Assembly: GCA_001429555.1 (NCBI GenBank)
Contig: LMSR01000002.1
Span: 119,967-183,966 of the forward strand
Reading direction: 5' to 3'
Source of the DNA: Nocardioides sp. Soil797
GTDB lineage: Bacteria; Actinomycetota; Actinomycetes; Propionibacteriales; Nocardioidaceae
DNA: 64,000 nt
In this document: positions 17,601 through 25,860 of the stretch, piece by piece
How positions within the stretch are numbered: position 1 is the stretch's first letter
How the letters are laid out: each line of letters opens with the position of its first letter
Program-made: the position numbers and the translations under genes
The notes under the pieces: generated by a model
Databases searched by the model: none
What the model was told of the DNA's origin: nothing
The model's input: the letters and a program-made list of their open reading frames with translations, nothing else

Positions 17601-17653
17601 TCGAACATTGTTCTATTGTCTCGAACAGCGTTCGATCACCGAACACCGTTCGA
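17601..17653. promoter_or_regulatory. Triple TetR operator between regulator and efflux pump
   Basis: Three related 15-mers: TCGAACATTGTTCTA (17601-17615), TCGAACAGCGTTCGA (17621-17635) and CCGAACACCGTTCGA (17639-17653), all with GAACA-N-N-GTTC cores. Centres are 20 and 18 bp apart. The third ends just before the GGAGG ribosome binding site of the pump gene. Confidence 0.8.
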
Positions 17654-17670
17654 TACCGAGGAGGTGTCCC

Positions 17671-19128
17671 ATGGGCTCCACCACCGTGACCACGACGGCG
17701 CCCACGTATCCGTCCCTCAAGGCAGCCTGGCTGCCCCTGTTCGCCCTGTGCCTGGCCTTCTTCGTGGAGATGGTCGACAACACCCTGCTCACCATCGCCC
17801 TGCCCACGATCGGTCGTGACCTCGGCAGCGGAACGACCGCGCTCCAGTGGGTCACCGGCGCCTACTCGCTCACCTTCGGCGGCTTGCTCCTCACGGCGGG
17901 CTCCATGGCGGACCGACTCGGCCGTCGTCGCGTGCTGCTCGTCGGCCTCGCCGCGTTCGGGCTGATCAGCATGGCCGTGATGGCCGTCGAGACGACCGGC
18001 GAGCTGATCGGGCTCCGAGCCGCCCTCGGGCTCACCGCCGCTGCGATGGCGCCGATCACCAACTCACTCGTCTTCCGGCTCTTCGACGACCAGGCGCTGC
18101 GGATGCGCGCGATGACCTTGATGATCGTGGTCGGCATGTCAGGCTTCATCCTCGGCCCGGTCCTGGGCGGGAGCGCCCTGGCACACGTGCGTTGGGAGTG
18201 GCTGCTGCTCGTCAACGCGCCGATCGCGCTCATCGCCTGGGTCGGCGTACGCATCGGGGTCCCGGCCGACCGCCCCGACGGACTGACCCGGGACCGGCTC
18301 GACCTGCCGGGCGCGGTGCTCAGCATCCTGGCGATCGGCCTGGGCTGCTATGCGCTGACCAGCGGTGTCGAGCACGGGTGGTCGTCGGCGATCACCTGGG
18401 TCTCTGCGCTCGGGTCGTGGCTGGCCGTGGCCGGGTTCGTGCGCCACGAGAGGCGTACGCCGGAGCCGATGCTCGACCTCGGTCTCTTCGCGAACGGCAC
18501 CGTGCGTGGTGCTGCACTCGCCCAGGTCGGGACGTCGATCGCGATGGCCGGCGTGATGTTCGGGCTGATCTTCCACTTCCAGTACGCCTACGGCTGGAGC
18601 CCCATGCGTGCCGGGCTGGCCAACCTCCCCCTGATCATCACCATGCTCGTGGCCACTCCGATCTCAGAGGCAATGGGACGCCGGCTCGGACACCGCGTCG
18701 CGTGCCTGGTGGGCGCCTTCCTGCTGGCCGGATCGCTCGCCGGGCTCAGCTGGGGTGTCGGCCACGGATACCTCGTGATCGCGGTCTGCATGGTCGTCCT
18801 CACGATCGGTCTGCGCACCGTGATGACCATCTGTGCCGTCGCTCTCGTCGACGCGATGCCCAGCAACCGGACCTCACTCGGTGCAGCCCTCAACGACACC
18901 GCGCAGGAGGTGGGGACCAGTGTCGGCACGGCCGTGGTGGGCACGTTGATCGCCGTGCTGGTCACCACGAGCCTCCCGCCGGGCGCGTGGAGCAGCGACC
19001 TGGTTGCCTCCTTCTTCCACGGCGAGCGGGTCTCCTACGCGCTGCTGTCAGTGGTCGTGGGCCTGGTCACCGGTTGGGGCGCGCTGACCCTGACCGACTC
19101 ACGCTCGGTCGAGGAGGCTCACGGCTGA
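17671..19128 (+). CDS. MFS drug transporter, DHA2 (14-TM) type
   Basis: A 485-residue proton-coupled exporter. The N-terminal motif D1 region is FFVEMVDNTLLTIALPTI, motif A is SMADRLGRRRVLLVG and motif C is GPVLGGS. About 14 hydrophobic segments place it with DHA2/EmrB-like drug pumps. GGAGG lies 8 bp before ATG 17671. Divergent from and probably controlled by the TetR gene at 16862-17569. Substrate unknown. Confidence 0.9.
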   Translation: MGSTTVTTTAPTYPSLKAAWLPLFALCLAFFVEMVDNTLLTIALPTIGRDLGSGTTALQWVTGAYSLTFGGLLLTAGSMADRLGRRRVLLVGLAAFGLISMAVMAVETTGELIGLRAALGLTAAAMAPITNSLVFRLFDDQALRMRAMTLMIVVGMSGFILGPVLGGSALAHVRWEWLLLVNAPIALIAWVGVRIGVPADRPDGLTRDRLDLPGAVLSILAIGLGCYALTSGVEHGWSSAITWVSALGSWLAVAGFVRHERRTPEPMLDLGLFANGTVRGAALAQVGTSIAMAGVMFGLIFHFQYAYGWSPMRAGLANLPLIITMLVATPISEAMGRRLGHRVACLVGAFLLAGSLAGLSWGVGHGYLVIAVCMVVLTIGLRTVMTICAVALVDAMPSNRTSLGAALNDTAQEVGTSVGTAVVGTLIAVLVTTSLPPGAWSSDLVASFFHGERVSYALLSVVVGLVTGWGALTLTDSRSVEEAHG

Positions 19129-19258
19129 CCGGGTCGCTCGGGGCATCACCGATCCGTACGGCAGACCCGTGCAGGTCACAGCCACCCGCGGGTCCAGTCA
19201 CTCCGGCACCTGAGCGATACCGTGGCGTTCCTTGGCGCGAGTGGAAGCGGGTGTCGGC

Positions 19259-19939
19259 ATGCAACAGGACGAGTCCGTGCCTTCGTTGCCGGGTGACCCG
19301 GCCCCGGGGCGCTCCTCGTTTCCACGACGTGTCTGGAGCGGCATTGTTCGCGAGTTCACACCCCCACCCAGGCCTCGCCCGCGCCCGAGCAGCAAAAGGT
19401 TGGACGCGGGACACCTGGCCGTCGGCGTGATCGAGGAGGTGGTCGAGGACTCTCCCGGTGAGGTGCAGGGCCCGGACGCGCTCATCATCAGGGCCGACGT
19501 GCCGGGGCACGAACGGATCCAGCGAACGGTGATCTGCCCGCTGTCGATGCCCGGCAGCGGCCGGCGCCTCATGGGGCAGGCCGTTGGCTTCCGCCACACC
19601 TCACTCGATCCGGACTTCGCCGACGACGTGCTCGTGGTCCGCTGGCCCGCGGAGGTCAGGAAGGCGCTGCAGCCACCGCGTCTCGAGGGGCCCGGCGCCG
19701 TGCGCGCACGGGTGTGGGGACTGCTGTCCCGGTGCTGCGCGGTGGTCGCGGTGAGCGGGATCCTGCTGTCGGTGGTGATGCTGATCGGTGTGGTCTTCAC
19801 GGGCGGGGAGTTGTTCGCCGACCTGCCCTCATGGTTCCGACCCGGCCGGGTACTGGCGGCGAGCCTTGGAGCGGCGGTGCTGGGGACCCTCGTCTTCGTC
19901 GCCTGCCAGTACGCCGTCGCGCGCCGGCTTCCCGACTGA
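19259..19939 (+). CDS. Hypothetical membrane protein, 226 aa
   Basis: Basic, Pro/Arg-rich N-terminus ([13 protein letters not shown]), a soluble middle part with RADVPGHERIQRTVICP, and two C-terminal membrane helices (about 155-180 and 195-220). No family recognised. ATG 19259 is chosen; TTG 19232 and GTG 19241 are possible upstream starts. Confidence 0.55.
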   Translation: MQQDESVPSLPGDPAPGRSSFPRRVWSGIVREFTPPPRPRPRPSSKRLDAGHLAVGVIEEVVEDSPGEVQGPDALIIRADVPGHERIQRTVICPLSMPGSGRRLMGQAVGFRHTSLDPDFADDVLVVRWPAEVRKALQPPRLEGPGAVRARVWGLLSRCCAVVAVSGILLSVVMLIGVVFTGGELFADLPSWFRPGRVLAASLGAAVLGTLVFVACQYAVARRLPD

Positions 19940-20026
19940 GCGGATCCGCGGGTCGCCCGGAGCTCAGACGGTCATAGGCACGGTCGGGTCGTGGACGAGC
20001 TAGCGCCAGGACGAAGATGACCCACC

Positions 20027-20653
20027 TCAGGGACCGGATCCCGCGGCCTCGTCGATGGAGGCGCGCGCACGCTCGGGCCGGTCGCCGTACCCCACCAGGA
20101 GCCGGTAGAGCATGTCGGTCGCGAGGAACCTGATCGGCTCGGCGGCCAGCAGGCCGGCCTGGGTCAGGTGGACCGCGCCGTGGGCGGTGAGCCAGACCTC
20201 GGCCGCCCACATCGAGGCGAGGGCGGGCTCGCCGAGGTCGAACCGGCCGGCCTCGGCGCAACGCCTCACCAGATCGGTCAGGCGGTCGTGCACCCCGGCG
20301 CCGGCGTCGTCGTCCCGCTCCGGGGGAGAGTCGACGAACAGTGCTCGGTAGACCGCGGGGTTGTCGACCCCGACGGTGACGTAGGTGAGCACCGCGGCGG
20401 CCAGGTCGGCGACCGGGTCGGGTGTGCTGGGGACGTCGTCGAGGGCGACGCAGAGGCGGGCGAAGCCGTCGCGGCGCAGCTCCCGCCTGAGCTGGTCCAT
20501 GCCGCCGAAGTACGTGTAGACCGACATCGTGGAGGTGCCCGCCTCTGCCGCGAGCCGACGCGTGCTCAGGGCGCGGGGCCCGTCGACGGCCAGCACGTGG
20601 GCGGCAACGGACAGGAGCTTCTCCCGGACGGCAGGGTCGGCGGCGCGTGGCAT
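20027..20653 (-). CDS. TetR-family regulator
   Basis: A 208-residue repressor. The HTH is at about residues 10-55 (ALSTRRLAAEAGTSTMSVYTYF). The C-terminal half resembles the TetR_C_33/WHG-type ligand domain (YRALFVDSP, AEVWLTAHGAVHL). Divergent from a VC0807-family membrane protein, with only 38 bp between the starts, so the two genes share one control region and probably one operator. Confidence 0.85.
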   Translation of the reverse strand: MPRAADPAVREKLLSVAAHVLAVDGPRALSTRRLAAEAGTSTMSVYTYFGGMDQLRRELRRDGFARLCVALDDVPSTPDPVADLAAAVLTYVTVGVDNPAVYRALFVDSPPERDDDAGAGVHDRLTDLVRRCAEAGRFDLGEPALASMWAAEVWLTAHGAVHLTQAGLLAAEPIRFLATDMLYRLLVGYGDRPERARASIDEAAGSGP

Positions 20654-20656
20654 GCC

Positions 20657-20692
20657 TTGACGATAGCATCACACTGATATACAACGGTGGTG
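20657..20692 (+). promoter_or_regulatory. Promoter of the VC0807-family gene
   Basis: TTGACG (20657-20662) and TATACA (20678-20683), spacer 15 bp. The predicted transcript start is at or next to GTG 20692, implying a leaderless mRNA. A CACAC...GTGTG inverted pair flanks the -10 and may be the TetR site. Confidence 0.4.
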
Positions 20693-21369
20693 TGCAGACG
20701 GTCGACAGCTCCGGTGCCCCGACGGCGATGGCCCCGCCCCACCGTGCCGGAGTGGCCGGCCTGCTCGTCGACATCGCGCTGCCGTTGGTCGCCTACTACG
20801 CCCTGCACGCGGCCGGCACCTCCGACTGGGCCGCACTGCTCGGCGCGACCGCAGCGGCCGGCGTACGCCTGGTCGTCGTGGCCATCTGGCGACGGGAGAC
20901 CTCCTGGTTCTCGGCGATCATGCTCGTCGTCTTCGGGGTCGGCCTCGCGCTCGCGTTCGTCGGCGGCGACGCCCGGTTCGTGTTGTTGAAGGACTCGTTC
21001 ACCACGGTCCTGCTCGGCGCGGTGTTCCTCGGCAGCCTGGCCGGCAGTCGACCCCTGGCACTGGCGGCGGCACAGGCCTCGAAGCCGTGGCAGGCCGACG
21101 AGCTGGAGGAGCTCTACCGCAATGAACCGAGCGGACGGCGAGCCTTCCGGGTGAGCACGTTCGGCTGGGGGCTCGGGCTGGTCGCCGAAGCCGTCGTCCG
21201 CGTGCCCCTGGTCTACCTGCTGCCCGTGCAGGTGATGGTCGGCCTCTCGACCGCGCTGATGATCGGGGCCATGGCCGGCCTCGCCGTCTGGAACATCGCC
21301 TACATCCTCCACACCGTCCGGCACCATCCGCAGTTGCGCATCCTGCTCCCCGCGTCGATGCGAGACTGA
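20692..21369 (+). CDS. VC0807-family (septation-like) membrane protein
   Basis: A 225-residue integral membrane protein with six or so hydrophobic segments (VDIALPLVAYYALHAA, ETSWFSAIMLVVFGVGLALAF, VLLGAVFLGSLAG and others). The ARFVLLKDSF motif after helix 3 is typical of the VC0807 family. Function unknown. GTG 20692 is chosen from the promoter position; ATG 20728 is possible. Divergent from its presumed TetR regulator. Confidence 0.72.
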   Translation: MQTVDSSGAPTAMAPPHRAGVAGLLVDIALPLVAYYALHAAGTSDWAALLGATAAAGVRLVVVAIWRRETSWFSAIMLVVFGVGLALAFVGGDARFVLLKDSFTTVLLGAVFLGSLAGSRPLALAAAQASKPWQADELEELYRNEPSGRRAFRVSTFGWGLGLVAEAVVRVPLVYLLPVQVMVGLSTALMIGAMAGLAVWNIAYILHTVRHHPQLRILLPASMRD

Positions 21370-21384
21370 TCCCGAAAGGACCCC

Positions 21385-21939
21385 ATGGAATTCCTCTGTC
21401 ACCACCGCGACCGCCTGGACTCCGAGCAGCTGCGCCACGAGCTGCTGGAGCAGCACTGGTCCTACATGGACGGGTTCGCCGACGAGATGATCGCCCGCGG
21501 TCCCACGCTGGCCAGTGACGGCGAGACCCCCACGGGGAGCGTGCACATCCTCGACCTGGCTGACGCCGCCGCAGCCCGTGCCTTCGCCTTCGACGAACCC
21601 GGCTACCAGGCGGGGATGTATCGCGACGTGACGCTGCGCCGCTGGCGCAACCTGCTCGGCCGCACGATGTGGCAGTTCCCGCCCGGTTACAGCGAGGAGA
21701 AACGCTGGTTCGTGCTCGGGCTCGGCGGCGGGCCCGCTGTCGACGACACCGTCCCGCCCGGCCACGACGACCAGCTGATCGCCTTCGGCCCCCTGCTCTC
21801 CGACGACGGCACCCGCTGGTTGGGTACGGCGGCACTCGTCCAGGTGTCGACGCCCACTGAGGCACGTGCGATCCTCACGGCCGACCGCTACGCCAGCATC
21901 GACGTGTATCCCTGGGACTACGGTGGCCGGCCGGAGTGA
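21385..21939 (+). CDS. YciI-family protein with two YciI-like halves
   Basis: A 184-residue protein. The N-terminal half is a classical YciI/YCII domain: MEFLCHHRDRLDSEQLR, HWSYMDGFADEMIARGPTL and FAFDEPGYQAGMYRDV. The C-terminal half repeats the layout (WFVLGLGGG, LIAFGPLLSDDGT, VDVYPWD-like end). YciI proteins are small alpha/beta domains with a conserved His-Asp pair and mostly unknown reactions. AAAGGA box before ATG 21385. The stop overlaps the start of the next gene. Confidence 0.8.
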   Translation: MEFLCHHRDRLDSEQLRHELLEQHWSYMDGFADEMIARGPTLASDGETPTGSVHILDLADAAAARAFAFDEPGYQAGMYRDVTLRRWRNLLGRTMWQFPPGYSEEKRWFVLGLGGGPAVDDTVPPGHDDQLIAFGPLLSDDGTRWLGTAALVQVSTPTEARAILTADRYASIDVYPWDYGGRPE

Positions 21940-22421
21940 TGCCCTGGACAAGGGCAGACCGGTCACCGCTGCTCAAGGAGCTCTGCTCACGCGACACCCA
22001 ACGTGTGCGTCACGCGATCAGCGACGTCCGACACACGCGTGATCCCGAGCTGTTGGCGCCGCTGGTCGATCACCTCGACCTGATTCGCCGCAGGACCCGT
22101 CGGCTGGGCGCCGCCGCGACCGTCGGGCTCGACCGTGCCCTCGAGCGGATCGCGTTCTTCCGCGACGGGGTCTGCCTGTGCGCCTCCTACCGCCGCGACA
22201 GCGGCTTCAACCCGGCGAAGGAGGCGGAGCACGGGCATGTGCGGATCGTCGAGGAGATCCCGGTCGTCGACGACAACGGAACCGCGTGGCCACCCGTGCG
22301 GGTGTGTGCGTGCACCGGCTGCGGTCAGGCCTTCGACGTGCACGATCGGGAGTACCACGCGCCCTGGTGGGAGTGGATCGCCCGTCCGGAGCAGCAGGCT
22401 GAGTGTCCCGACGGCGACTGA
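21939..22421 (+). CDS. Hypothetical protein with two Cys motifs, 160 aa
   Basis: The N-terminal helical region reads like a HEAT-type repeat (VRHAISDVRHTRDPELLAPLVDHL). The C-terminal part has CLCASYR and VCACTGCGQAFDV, Cys-rich enough for a metal site. Family not recognised. The start codon (ATG 21939, or GTG 21936) overlaps the YciI stop, so both genes form one unit. Confidence 0.6.
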   Translation: MPWTRADRSPLLKELCSRDTQRVRHAISDVRHTRDPELLAPLVDHLDLIRRRTRRLGAAATVGLDRALERIAFFRDGVCLCASYRRDSGFNPAKEAEHGHVRIVEEIPVVDDNGTAWPPVRVCACTGCGQAFDVHDREYHAPWWEWIARPEQQAECPDGD

Positions 22422-22440
22422 GCCGCAGCCGTGGTCACGG

Positions 22441-23046
22441 TCAGGGCACGGCCTGTGCGTCGCTCGCGAGCGCCCGACGCACCACTCGGCGCCGCAGGGT
22501 GGGTGAGGCCACCACTTCATAGCCGGCCTCCAGGAACACCTGCAGCAGTCCGACGGACGCCTCGTCCCAGATCACAGACTTTCCAGGCGGTGGCTCGATC
22601 GGATACCCCTCGAGGACCCGCGCGCCGACCTGCTCGCCGTACTCGACGGTGGCGGCGGCGAGCTCATAGGTCAGTCCCGACTTGCGCCGGCCCTTGGCGA
22701 CCACGAAGCAGGTGACCGACCAGACGCCCTCGAGCTCGGGGTCCATCCGCATCCACGGCTGCTTGCGGCTCCACAGCCGCGGGTAGCTCTCGCGTGGTTC
22801 GACTGCGACCCATCCGGCGGCCTCGCCGTCGACGTACCCGATCAGGCCGGACGTCGGCCCGGTGCTGCCGCAGCCTGTCTGTTCCAGCAGCGCGGCATCT
22901 CGTTGCTCCTGGGTGGTGTCGCGCCAGATCCAGCCGGGCACCTTCAGCGCCTGGCACCGACACTTGGCGGCGCCCCCGGTCGCGAACAGTGCCTCGACTT
23001 CCTCGCTCGTGGCCTGGTTGGCCGGTCGCCAGCTGAACTCGGGCAT
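22441..23046 (-). CDS. GNAT-family acetyltransferase-like protein
   Basis: A 201-residue protein with a GNAT-like core: GYVDGEAAGWVAVEPR, VWSVTCFVVAKGRRKSGLTYELAAATVEY (acetyl-CoA-loop region, a variant of R-x-x-G-x-G/A) and ARVLEGYPIEP. The N-terminus has a CRC motif (GAAKCRCQAL) found in a subgroup of actinobacterial GNATs. ATG 23046 begins at the conserved domain. Substrate unknown. Confidence 0.7.
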   Translation of the reverse strand: MPEFSWRPANQATSEEVEALFATGGAAKCRCQALKVPGWIWRDTTQEQRDAALLEQTGCGSTGPTSGLIGYVDGEAAGWVAVEPRESYPRLWSRKQPWMRMDPELEGVWSVTCFVVAKGRRKSGLTYELAAATVEYGEQVGARVLEGYPIEPPPGKSVIWDEASVGLLQVFLEAGYEVVASPTLRRRVVRRALASDAQAVP

Positions 23047-23078
23047 GCCAAGGACTCTAGTGGGCCTTCGCGCTGCCG

Positions 23079-23393
23079 CTAGCCAGCCAGTGCGGGGACC
23101 AGTTGGCTGACCACCCACAGCACGAGGACTGCCGTGCCCAGCACACCGAGCACGGCCACGCAGGCCCTGACCGTGAAGGAGACCTCGCCGCGCTCGAATG
23201 CCGAGTGGAGCCTGCCCAGTCCGGCCAGCACCAGCAGGGCGATCAGCGCGCTGACCACCCCGACGGCGACGATCACGATCGGAGTGAGCCCGACCAGCAG
23301 CCAGCGACGGTCCCGGAAGCCGTCGGACCGCAGGCTGCGAGCCCCGGCGATCGGAGAGAGCGCTCCGGCAGCGGCATCGGCCCAGATGTTCAC
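23079..23393 (-). CDS. Small two-helix membrane protein, 104 aa
   Basis: GTG-initiated protein with two long hydrophobic helices (about 33-60 and 75-100) separated by a polar loop (GRLHSAFERGEVSFTV). No family recognised. It is divergent from the MBL-fold gene, with a 12-bp palindrome between them. Confidence 0.55.
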   Translation of the reverse strand: MNIWADAAAGALSPIAGARSLRSDGFRDRRWLLVGLTPIVIVAVGVVSALIALLVLAGLGRLHSAFERGEVSFTVRACVAVLGVLGTAVLVLWVVSQLVPALAG

Positions 23394-23430
23394 CGCGCCA
23401 ACGTATCCCGACGCGGCAAGTGATAGAAAC

Positions 23431-23442
23431 TAGGACGTCCTA
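23431..23442. promoter_or_regulatory. Palindromic site upstream of the MBL-fold gene
   Basis: Perfect 12-bp palindrome TAGGACGTCCTA, 6 bp upstream of the TTGGAGG ribosome binding region of the MBL gene. It sits in the divergent control region and may be an operator. Confidence 0.5.
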
Positions 23443-23459
23443 CTAAATTGGAGGCCCTC

Positions 23460-24419
23460 ATGGTTGCCCCGACCGCCGTGCCTGACTGGGTGCTCTGGCA
23501 GCAGCGCGACTTCCCCAACGCCAACCTGCTCCTCCTGGGCGGCGAGGTCCCGACGTTGGTCGACAGTGGGTTCGTCGGCGACGCGGACAAGACCGCCGCC
23601 TGGGCCCGACGCCACGCCCCCGGGCTCTCCCTGGTCGTCAACACCCATTGGCACTCCGACCATGTCGGCGGAAACGCGACCCTCCAGGCCCACGGAGTCG
23701 GAGTGGCAGCGAGCAGCGACGACGCCGCCTCCGTAAACCGGCGAGATCCCGGGTGCTGCTCGGCCCAGCGCCTCGACCAACCGGTGCCGCCGTACGCGGT
23801 GGACCACCCGCTGGCAGACGGCGACGTACGCCGACTGGGCGAGGCGGACTGGGAGGTCATCGCCACCCCCGGACATACGCCCGGCCACCTGTCGCTGTGG
23901 CAACCCGAGGAGCGTCTCCTGGTCACTGGCGACGCCCTGTCCGCCTATGACGTCGGGTGGGTCGACCTCGCCCTGAACGGACCGGAGGCGGCCGCGATCG
24001 CCCTGGCCTCCCTGGAGCGACTGGCCGACCTGGGACCCCGCGTGCTGCTCACCTCCCACGGGCCCGTGCCGACCGACACCGGCGCCGCCCTCGCCGCGGC
24101 CCACCGCCGGGCGTCACGTCTGGTCGACGACCACGCCGGCGCGGTCTGGTACGGCGCGCGCCGGGTCTTCGCCTTCGCCCTGATGATCCGTTCCGGCATT
24201 CCGACCGACCAGGTCGAGAGCTACCTCCTCGAGCGCGAGTGGCTCCGTGACGCGGCCACGTCACTCGGCCTCACGCCAGTTGCTCTCGCCACGGAACTGG
24301 TGGACTCGATGGGTGCCAGCGGAGCAACCGTCGTGCGCGACGGACGCCTCTGCGCGGCGGCACCGCACGACCCCGTGCAATCGGCCGCGCTGCACCAGCC
24401 GTGGCCCAGCGACTGGTAG
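23460..24419 (+). CDS. Metallo-beta-lactamase-fold hydrolase
   Basis: A 319-residue MBL-superfamily hydrolase. The metal motif HWHSDH (about residues 63-68) is followed by HTPGHLSLW, GDAL and TSHGPV, giving the full set of di-metal ligands. A C-terminal helical extension (about 215-300) resembles the domain found in glyoxalase II-like and LACTB2-like members. TTGGAGG precedes ATG 23460. Substrate unknown, possibly a thioester. Confidence 0.85.
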   Translation: MVAPTAVPDWVLWQQRDFPNANLLLLGGEVPTLVDSGFVGDADKTAAWARRHAPGLSLVVNTHWHSDHVGGNATLQAHGVGVAASSDDAASVNRRDPGCCSAQRLDQPVPPYAVDHPLADGDVRRLGEADWEVIATPGHTPGHLSLWQPEERLLVTGDALSAYDVGWVDLALNGPEAAAIALASLERLADLGPRVLLTSHGPVPTDTGAALAAAHRRASRLVDDHAGAVWYGARRVFAFALMIRSGIPTDQVESYLLEREWLRDAATSLGLTPVALATELVDSMGASGATVVRDGRLCAAAPHDPVQSAALHQPWPSDW

Positions 24420-24452
24420 GTCTGCTCCTGCTCGACGGGAACGGCGTTCAGG

Positions 24453-24854
24453 TCAGCCGGCGTACTGCGGATCGGTCGGCTCGACCCACTGGACGAGCTG
24501 GTAGACCACGCCGTTGGGGTCGGCCATCTGGAAGTACCGCTCACCCCACGGCTCGGTCTCGACCGGCGTGATCACCTCGACGCCATCCGCCTGGAGCCGC
24601 GCGTAGTCGGTGTCGATGTCGTCGACGGTGAAGACGACGAGCAGCCCGGTGGCGTGGCCGGCCGCTGATTCCGGCTTGAAGGTCGGCAGGCCGGTGGTCA
24701 GGTAGATCAGGCTGAACCCGGCCTCGGGGTGGCTCAGCGCGCAGAACCCTTCGGCTGACATCGACTCGGTGAAGCCCAGAAATCGCTTGGCCCAGGCGGC
24801 GGATGCCTCGACGTCGGTGACGTTGAGGGAAATGGCGGACTCGGTGATGCGCAT
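24453..24854 (-). CDS. VOC-family (glyoxalase-like) protein
   Basis: A 133-residue single VOC module pair: AISLNVTDVEASAAWAKRFLGF and LLVVFTVDDIDTDYARL, ending GERYFQMADPNGVVYQLVQW. The terminal E-x-x-Y-F-x-x-D-P-x-G-N motif is intact except for V replacing N. Metal-dependent enzyme or binding protein, substrate unknown. GAGGAG lies 7 bp before ATG 24854. A 16-bp palindrome 37 bp upstream probably controls it. Confidence 0.82.
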   Translation of the reverse strand: MRITESAISLNVTDVEASAAWAKRFLGFTESMSAEGFCALSHPEAGFSLIYLTTGLPTFKPESAAGHATGLLVVFTVDDIDTDYARLQADGVEVITPVETEPWGERYFQMADPNGVVYQLVQWVEPTDPQYAG

Positions 24855-24890
24855 ACGGGGCTCCTCGATTGGCGATCTCGCTGTACACCA

Positions 24891-24906
24891 TACAATGTAC
24901 ATTGTA
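24891..24906 (-). promoter_or_regulatory. 16-bp palindromic operator upstream of the VOC gene
   Basis: Perfect palindrome TACAATGTACATTGTA in an unusually AT-rich patch of this genome, flanked by further GTAC motifs (24883-24886, 24911-24914). Typical of a TetR- or MarR-type operator. No adjacent regulator gene is an obvious partner. Confidence 0.65.
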
Positions 24907-24993
24907 CGACGTACGAATATCAAATGTTGCCCACGCAACGGGGCAGTCGAAAAGAGGAGGCGCGGCGGGTCGGACTGCTCGTAGCCTCGAAGC

Positions 24994-25860
24994 ATGGTCC
25001 AGCTGATTCACGCGTCCGGGCGCGAGGCCCTGAGTCTGTCGACCCGGTTGTTGCAACGCGTCCGCGTGGCCGACCCGTACGCCGGGGTCTGGGAGGCCGC
25101 AGACGTGCAGTGGGCGTGGCGAAAGCCAACCAGCTCCGACGGCATCGACAAACCGTTCTGGCTGGACGACCACGGGCAACCCGTGGCTGGCGTGCTGCTT
25201 GCCACCTCGGGCGATGACTGCCAGATCGACCCCGTCGTGGTGCCGGGCGCGTTCGACGTCGGGACCGCCTTCGCCGCCGCCCTGGAGCTGGGCCGTGCGC
25301 ACGCGCCGGGCGGCTTCGACATCCCGACCGACGACGCCGACCCCGTCCTGCTGCGCCTGGTCACCGAGGCCGGGCTGACTCCCGGCTACCGGGACAGTAC
25401 GGCGTGGGTCGCGGCCGACGATCGACGCGAGCCGCGCCCGACTGCCGACGGCTACCGCATTGTCGACCGCACCCAACGCGCCGACGCCCCGCACCCGATG
25501 CGTAGGCGCAACGGCGAGCAAGTGGCACAACGCCTGGCCGAGTGTTCCCTCTATGACGCCGAGCTCGACCTGGCCGTGGAGACCACCGACGCCTGCCAGG
25601 CAGGTGTCGCGCTCTTCTGGGCAGACCCGGTCACCCGGGTCGGCCTGGTCGAGCCCGTGCGCGTCGAGGACGAGCACCAGCGTCGCGGCCTGGCCTCGGC
25701 GCTCGTCTCCGAGGGAGTCGCCCGCCTCTTCGCGCGGGGCATGGAGCGGGTCAAGGTCTCCTTCGGCTCCGAGGCCGCCGGGGCGACGTACCGTGGTGTC
25801 GGCTTCGTGCCGACCTCGACCACCACGTGGTTCGGTCGGGCCAACGGGTCAGCCCTGTGA
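24994..25860 (+). CDS. GNAT-family acetyltransferase
   Basis: A 288-residue protein with a degenerate N-terminal half and a C-terminal GNAT core: LVEPVRVEDEHQRRGLASAL (acetyl-CoA loop Q-R-R-G-L-A), VSEGVARLFARGMERVKVSF and ATYRGVGF (motif B). Likely a tandem GNAT in which only the second copy is complete. Its 3' end overlaps the convergent TPR gene by 12 bp. Substrate unknown. Confidence 0.8.
   Translation: MVQLIHASGREALSLSTRLLQRVRVADPYAGVWEAADVQWAWRKPTSSDGIDKPFWLDDHGQPVAGVLLATSGDDCQIDPVVVPGAFDVGTAFAAALELGRAHAPGGFDIPTDDADPVLLRLVTEAGLTPGYRDSTAWVAADDRREPRPTADGYRIVDRTQRADAPHPMRRRNGEQVAQRLAECSLYDAELDLAVETTDACQAGVALFWADPVTRVGLVEPVRVEDEHQRRGLASALVSEGVARLFARGMERVKVSFGSEAAGATYRGVGFVPTSTTTWFGRANGSAL

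Noticed and set aside
17601..17653. LexA (SOS) boxes of the TCGAAC-N4-GTTCGA type
   Set aside because: The sites have a 3-bp centre (15-mers), not the 4-bp spacing of the actinobacterial SOS box, and they flank a TetR gene rather than DNA-damage genes.
23448..23459. TTG 23448 as start of the MBL-fold gene
   Set aside because: That TTG is part of the TTGGAGG ribosome binding site of ATG 23460.
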